NCBI GenBank assembly: GCA_030065155.1
Contig: JASJDI010000017.1
Span: 1-42,424 of the forward strand
Direction of reading: 5' to 3'
DNA from: Xenococcaceae cyanobacterium MO_188.B29
GTDB lineage: Bacteria > Cyanobacteriota > Cyanobacteriia > Cyanobacteriales > Xenococcaceae
Length of the DNA: 42,424 nt
Positions 40,360 through 42,424 of this stretch are shown here, piece by piece. Under the pieces are notes generated by a model. The model did not search any database, had not been told where the DNA came from, and was given only the letters and a program-made list of their open reading frames with translations. Each line of letters starts with the position of its first letter. Position 1 is the stretch's first letter. The position numbers and the translations under genes are program-made.

Positions 40360-41088
40360 ATGGTTCTTAATCGTCGTGATTTTCTTTTTCTAGCGAGTGC
40401 TAGTATTAGCACTATGGCTTTGGGAAGTTTTGCTAAGTCTACTTTAGCCCAGTCCCTAAATGACGGTAGTGAAGGTCCATTTGAGCTTCCACCCCTTCCT
40501 TATGACTACAATGCCCTTGAACCTTATATTGATGAAGAAACCATGAGATTTCATCATGATAAACATCATGCTGGTTATACCAAGAATCTCAATAAAGCAG
40601 TTAGTAAGTATCCAGAATTAGCCAGTAAATCTGCTGAAGATATTGTACGCGATATTAACGGCGTACCAGCAGATATTTTAGTAACAGTGCGTAATAATGG
40701 CGGTGGTTACGTTAACCACAAGATGTTTTGGGAAATTATGAGTCCTAATGGGGGAGGAACACCCACAGGAGCGATCGCGACTGCTATTACTAGTGCTTTT
40801 GGTAGCTTCGAGGCTTTTAAAGAACAGTTTAATGATGCTGGTGCTAAACAGTTTGGTAGTGGTTGGGCGTGGTTAGTTTTAGATAGCAATAAACAACTAA
40901 AAGTAATGGGAACAGCCAATCAAGATAGTCCTCTCATGGATGGAATGTATCCTGTTATGGGTAATGATGTTTGGGAACACGCCTACTATCTAAACTATCG
41001 CAATAGAAGGGGAGAGTATCTCCAACAATGGTGGAATGTAGTTAACTGGACAGAAGTAAATAAACGCTATCAACAAGGAATGGCTTAA
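40360..41088 (+). CDS. sodA: Tat-exported manganese superoxide dismutase
   Basis: The 242-residue protein begins with a twin-arginine signal ([13 protein letters not shown], then a hydrophobic stretch to about residue 30), so it is exported folded. The Fe/Mn-SOD fold follows: metal ligands are His in [15 protein letters not shown], His in [13 protein letters not shown], and Asp and His in [11 protein letters not shown]. The manganese type is suggested by NNGGGYVNH (Gly) and [11 protein letters not shown] (Gln), the positions that separate Mn from Fe enzymes. It removes superoxide outside the cytoplasm or at thylakoid or periplasmic faces. There is no obvious Shine-Dalgarno before the ATG. A strong hairpin follows the stop. 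Confidence 0.85.
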   Translation: MVLNRRDFLFLASASISTMALGSFAKSTLAQSLNDGSEGPFELPPLPYDYNALEPYIDEETMRFHHDKHHAGYTKNLNKAVSKYPELASKSAEDIVRDINGVPADILVTVRNNGGGYVNHKMFWEIMSPNGGGTPTGAIATAITSAFGSFEAFKEQFNDAGAKQFGSGWAWLVLDSNKQLKVMGTANQDSPLMDGMYPVMGNDVWEHAYYLNYRNRRGEYLQQWWNVVNWTEVNKRYQQGMA

Positions 41089-41098
41089 ATTGGCTATT

Positions 41099-41146
41099 AG
41101 CTATAAGCTTTAAACTCTAAGTTAGGAATTTTAGAAGCTTATAGCT
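41099..41146 (+). terminator. Likely terminator of the superoxide dismutase gene
   Basis: AGCTATAAGCTT and AAGCTTATAGCT form a 12-bp perfect stem with a 24-base loop, starting 10 bases after the stop codon. A short T-rich run (CCCTTTTCT) follows. The long loop lowers confidence. Confidence 0.5.
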
Positions 41147-41272
41147 TGTATCCCTTTTCTGTCAGACTCCGAAAACTTTTGTAATTTGTAATTTCTGTAA
41201 TTGTTATATAGTAAGCAATCGCCATGTTATTTACTAGTAAAAATTCCAGGAGTCGACAAAATCGACAAAATT

Positions 41273-41302
41273 ATTCTAAGTGTGAAAATTCACACTTAGA
41301 AT
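41273..41302. repeat. 30-base palindrome with 14-bp arms
   Basis: ATTCTAAGTGTGAA and TTCACACTTAGAAT are separated by AA. It lies alone in the gap, 185 bases after sodA. It could be an operator, a cruciform or a mobile-repeat core; no T-run follows. Confidence 0.7.
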
Positions 41303-41640
41303 TGCTTGCTGTGTATAGCTTTGAAAAATAGAGTATTCGTTTTTACTATTAGGAAATATCGGAAAGTGACAGAAGAGGGATAATAAAAATCATTTTTAGA
41401 TATGTATTTTTTGCCCACCTTTTGATAATTATTATTAAGCTAAACCGCATCTAGTTTGAAACCAGTAGTTTTTAGCTATCTGTTTGAGGGAAGAGGGAAC
41501 AGGGAAGAGAGAACAGTAATTAAAAATAAAACTACACATTATCAATAATTTGCTCGAAAAACATCAACCTTTCTCCCCTGCACCTCTGCACCCCTGCCCC
41601 TCTGCCTATTGTTAAAGTACACGGGTTTATTTTGCACAAG

Positions 41641-41742
41641 TACTTATTTTTAGAAAGAATCATCGAACTGCAAAAAGAATACCGCACCGCCCTAATTAGC
41701 GAAGCTGTTACGGGCAAAATCAAAGTCCCTCAACTTTCTTAA
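41641..41742 (+). pseudogene. Remnant of a type I restriction specificity subunit (HsdS) C-terminus
   Basis: The frame reads YLFLERIIELQKEYRTALIS and then EAVTGKIKVPQLS before TAA at 41740-41742. The block E-K-x-x-E-L-x-K-E-Y-R-T-A-L-I-S-E-A-V-T-G-K-I is the hallmark end of HsdS proteins. Upstream the frame is open but runs into low-complexity Pro/Cys-rich text, so only the last 30 or so codons survive. It signals a lost restriction system next to a toxin-antitoxin pair. Confidence 0.75.
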
Positions 41743-41782
41743 GATGACTGATAACATAAAATTATTTAACTAGAAATTGACT

Positions 41783-41983
41783 ATGAAACTTAAAGTTCTT
41801 ATTTGGCAAGAAGAAGACATCTGGTGTGCATCTGTACCTGCTTTGCCAGGTTGCCATACTTGGGGAGAAAACTACGATCATCTGATGGAGATGCTATCTG
41901 AAGCGGTTGAAGGGTGGCTAGAAGTTGCCAGCGAACAAGACCAAACCAATGACCAAAAACAACTAATAGAAATTTCTCTATGA
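41783..41983 (+). CDS. hicB: HicB-family antitoxin
   Basis: I start at the ATG at 41783 (MKLKVLIWQEEDIWCASVPA); an upstream TTG at 41777 is less likely. The 66-residue protein has the partial RNase H-like HicB fold, with VPALPGCHTWGENYDHLMEM and EAVEGWLEV. It is a short HicB without an obvious DNA-binding domain. It neutralises the toxin encoded next. Its last four bases (ATGA) overlap the toxin start, so the pair is translationally coupled. Here the antitoxin comes first. Confidence 0.85.
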   Translation: MKLKVLIWQEEDIWCASVPALPGCHTWGENYDHLMEMLSEAVEGWLEVASEQDQTNDQKQLIEISL

Positions 41984-42189
41984 AATCTATCTCTGGTAAA
42001 AAACTTGGTAAGGTCGTAGAAAAATTGGGTTGGAAACTGAAAAGAATCAAAGGCAGCCACTACATTTATTCTCTACCTGGTTCGGCTAAAATATTAGTTA
42101 TTCCAGTTCACGGCAATCGAGATTTACCCCCAGGAACTTTAAAAGGAATTTTGAAAGATGCCAACCTAACCGAAGACGATCTTCCCTAA
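41980..42189 (+). CDS. hicA: HicA-family mRNA interferase toxin
   Basis: The 69-residue protein is a full HicA: MKSISGKKLGKVVEKLGW, the catalytic GSHYIYSLP (His at about residue 27), ILVIPVHGNRDLPPGTLKGI and LKDANLTEDDL. HicA is a double-stranded-RNA-binding-fold ribonuclease that cuts mRNA. It overlaps the antitoxin by four bases. Length and motifs are intact, so it is probably active. Confidence 0.9.
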   Translation: MKSISGKKLGKVVEKLGWKLKRIKGSHYIYSLPGSAKILVIPVHGNRDLPPGTLKGILKDANLTEDDLP

Positions 42190-42343
42190 CGAAAGAATAG
42201 ACTTTTCTCCCTTGTCCTCCTTATCTTCCTTGTCCCTTTTGTCTCGATCTAAGCTATCAAATCTAAAAATCATACACTTGAAAGCCTTCCCGCGCAACGC
42301 TTGTCTTTCCTTACCGTTTAACTTTTGACTTTTGCGCATAGGT

Positions 42344-42424
42344 CTATTTTTTTTCTATTTGCTTGAGTTCTTCTCGTAAAACTCGACGTAATGTTTCCTC
42401 TAATGGTTCGCGTTTTTGCTGAAT
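42344..42424 (-). CDS. C-terminal end of a leftward gene (partial)
   Basis: Read leftward from the window edge, the frame gives IQQKREPLEETLRRVLREEL, then KQIEKK and TAG at 42346-42344. It is a highly charged helix, as at the end of many small antitoxins or coiled-coil proteins. The rest lies outside the window and the family cannot be told. Confidence 0.4.
   Translation of the reverse strand: MQQKREPLEETLRRVLREELKQIEKK

Larger units (their letters stand above)
41089..41640. other. 552-bp gap after sodA
   Basis: It holds the sodA hairpin, a 30-base palindrome (41273-41302) and low-complexity purine- and pyrimidine-rich stretches (GAGGGAACAGGG near 41490, CCCCTGCACCTCTGCACCCC near 41576). 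No gene is supported. A 63-codon minus-strand frame at 41532-41723 is antisense to the HsdS remnant and not supported. Confidence 0.5.

Noticed and set aside
41532..41723. 63-codon minus-strand frame
   Set aside because: It is antisense to the HsdS remnant and low-complexity sequence.

Overview
The window looks like an accessory region of a cyanobacterial chromosome. The DNA is AT-rich and dotted with the octamer GCGATCGC (for example near 249, 547, 2994, 7517 and 8567), which is typical of cyanobacteria. The gene content fits too: a PEP-CTERM protein, a CHAT-STAND-WD40 giant protein, a DUF1822 gene, an orphan AbrB/CopG-like antitoxin and a HicBA pair. I cannot name the species; a unicellular or baeocyte-forming cyanobacterium is a guess.

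Layout. (1) 1-2620: the end of a 22-residue-repeat protein, an antitoxin gene with an in-frame stop, and a leftward FAD monooxygenase/PEP-CTERM pair. (2) 2758-4263: a small hypothetical gene cut by an IS5-family element (2883-4031, 15-bp perfect inverted ends, ACT target duplication). Its transposase itself carries a 48-bp palindromic insert with a stop codon. (3) 4451-12484: a leftward CHAT-STAND-WD40 protein, a DUF1822 protein and a sigma-70-region-4-like protein. This trio recurs in cyanobacteria and is probably regulatory or conflict-related. (4) 13028-38198: about 20 rightward genes. They begin with a HELGH metalloprotease. A small-molecule redox set follows: two ThDP enzymes, an L-amino-acid oxidase, a PfpI-like protein, a zinc alcohol dehydrogenase, a GMC oxidoreductase, four NTF2-like proteins, an SDR and a VOC protein. 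A carbohydrate set ends the run: an AGE epimerase, a secreted beta-domain protein, two GH13 enzymes, two beta-propeller proteins and a membrane protein. (5) 38428-42424: a kinase of the APH plus P-loop type, Tat-exported Mn superoxide dismutase, an HsdS remnant, hicBA, and the end of a leftward gene.

How the parts may work together. The oxidase could turn an amino acid, perhaps aromatic, into a 2-oxo acid. The two ThDP enzymes could decarboxylate or couple it, and the alcohol dehydrogenase, GMC, SDR and NTF2-like proteins could tailor the product. That is an Ehrlich-like or scytonemin-like logic. The chemistry is inferred from family membership only.

The most notable signal is a composite promoter-like element present three times: upstream of the IS-cut gene, of the CHAT gene and of the first ThDP gene. 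It is a tandem ACCTGAAAAAAT / ACCTGAATTTTT box plus CCCC, then 23-24 bp, then CANAATAC. It suggests that the CHAT/sigma-like system and the metabolic cluster share one regulator.
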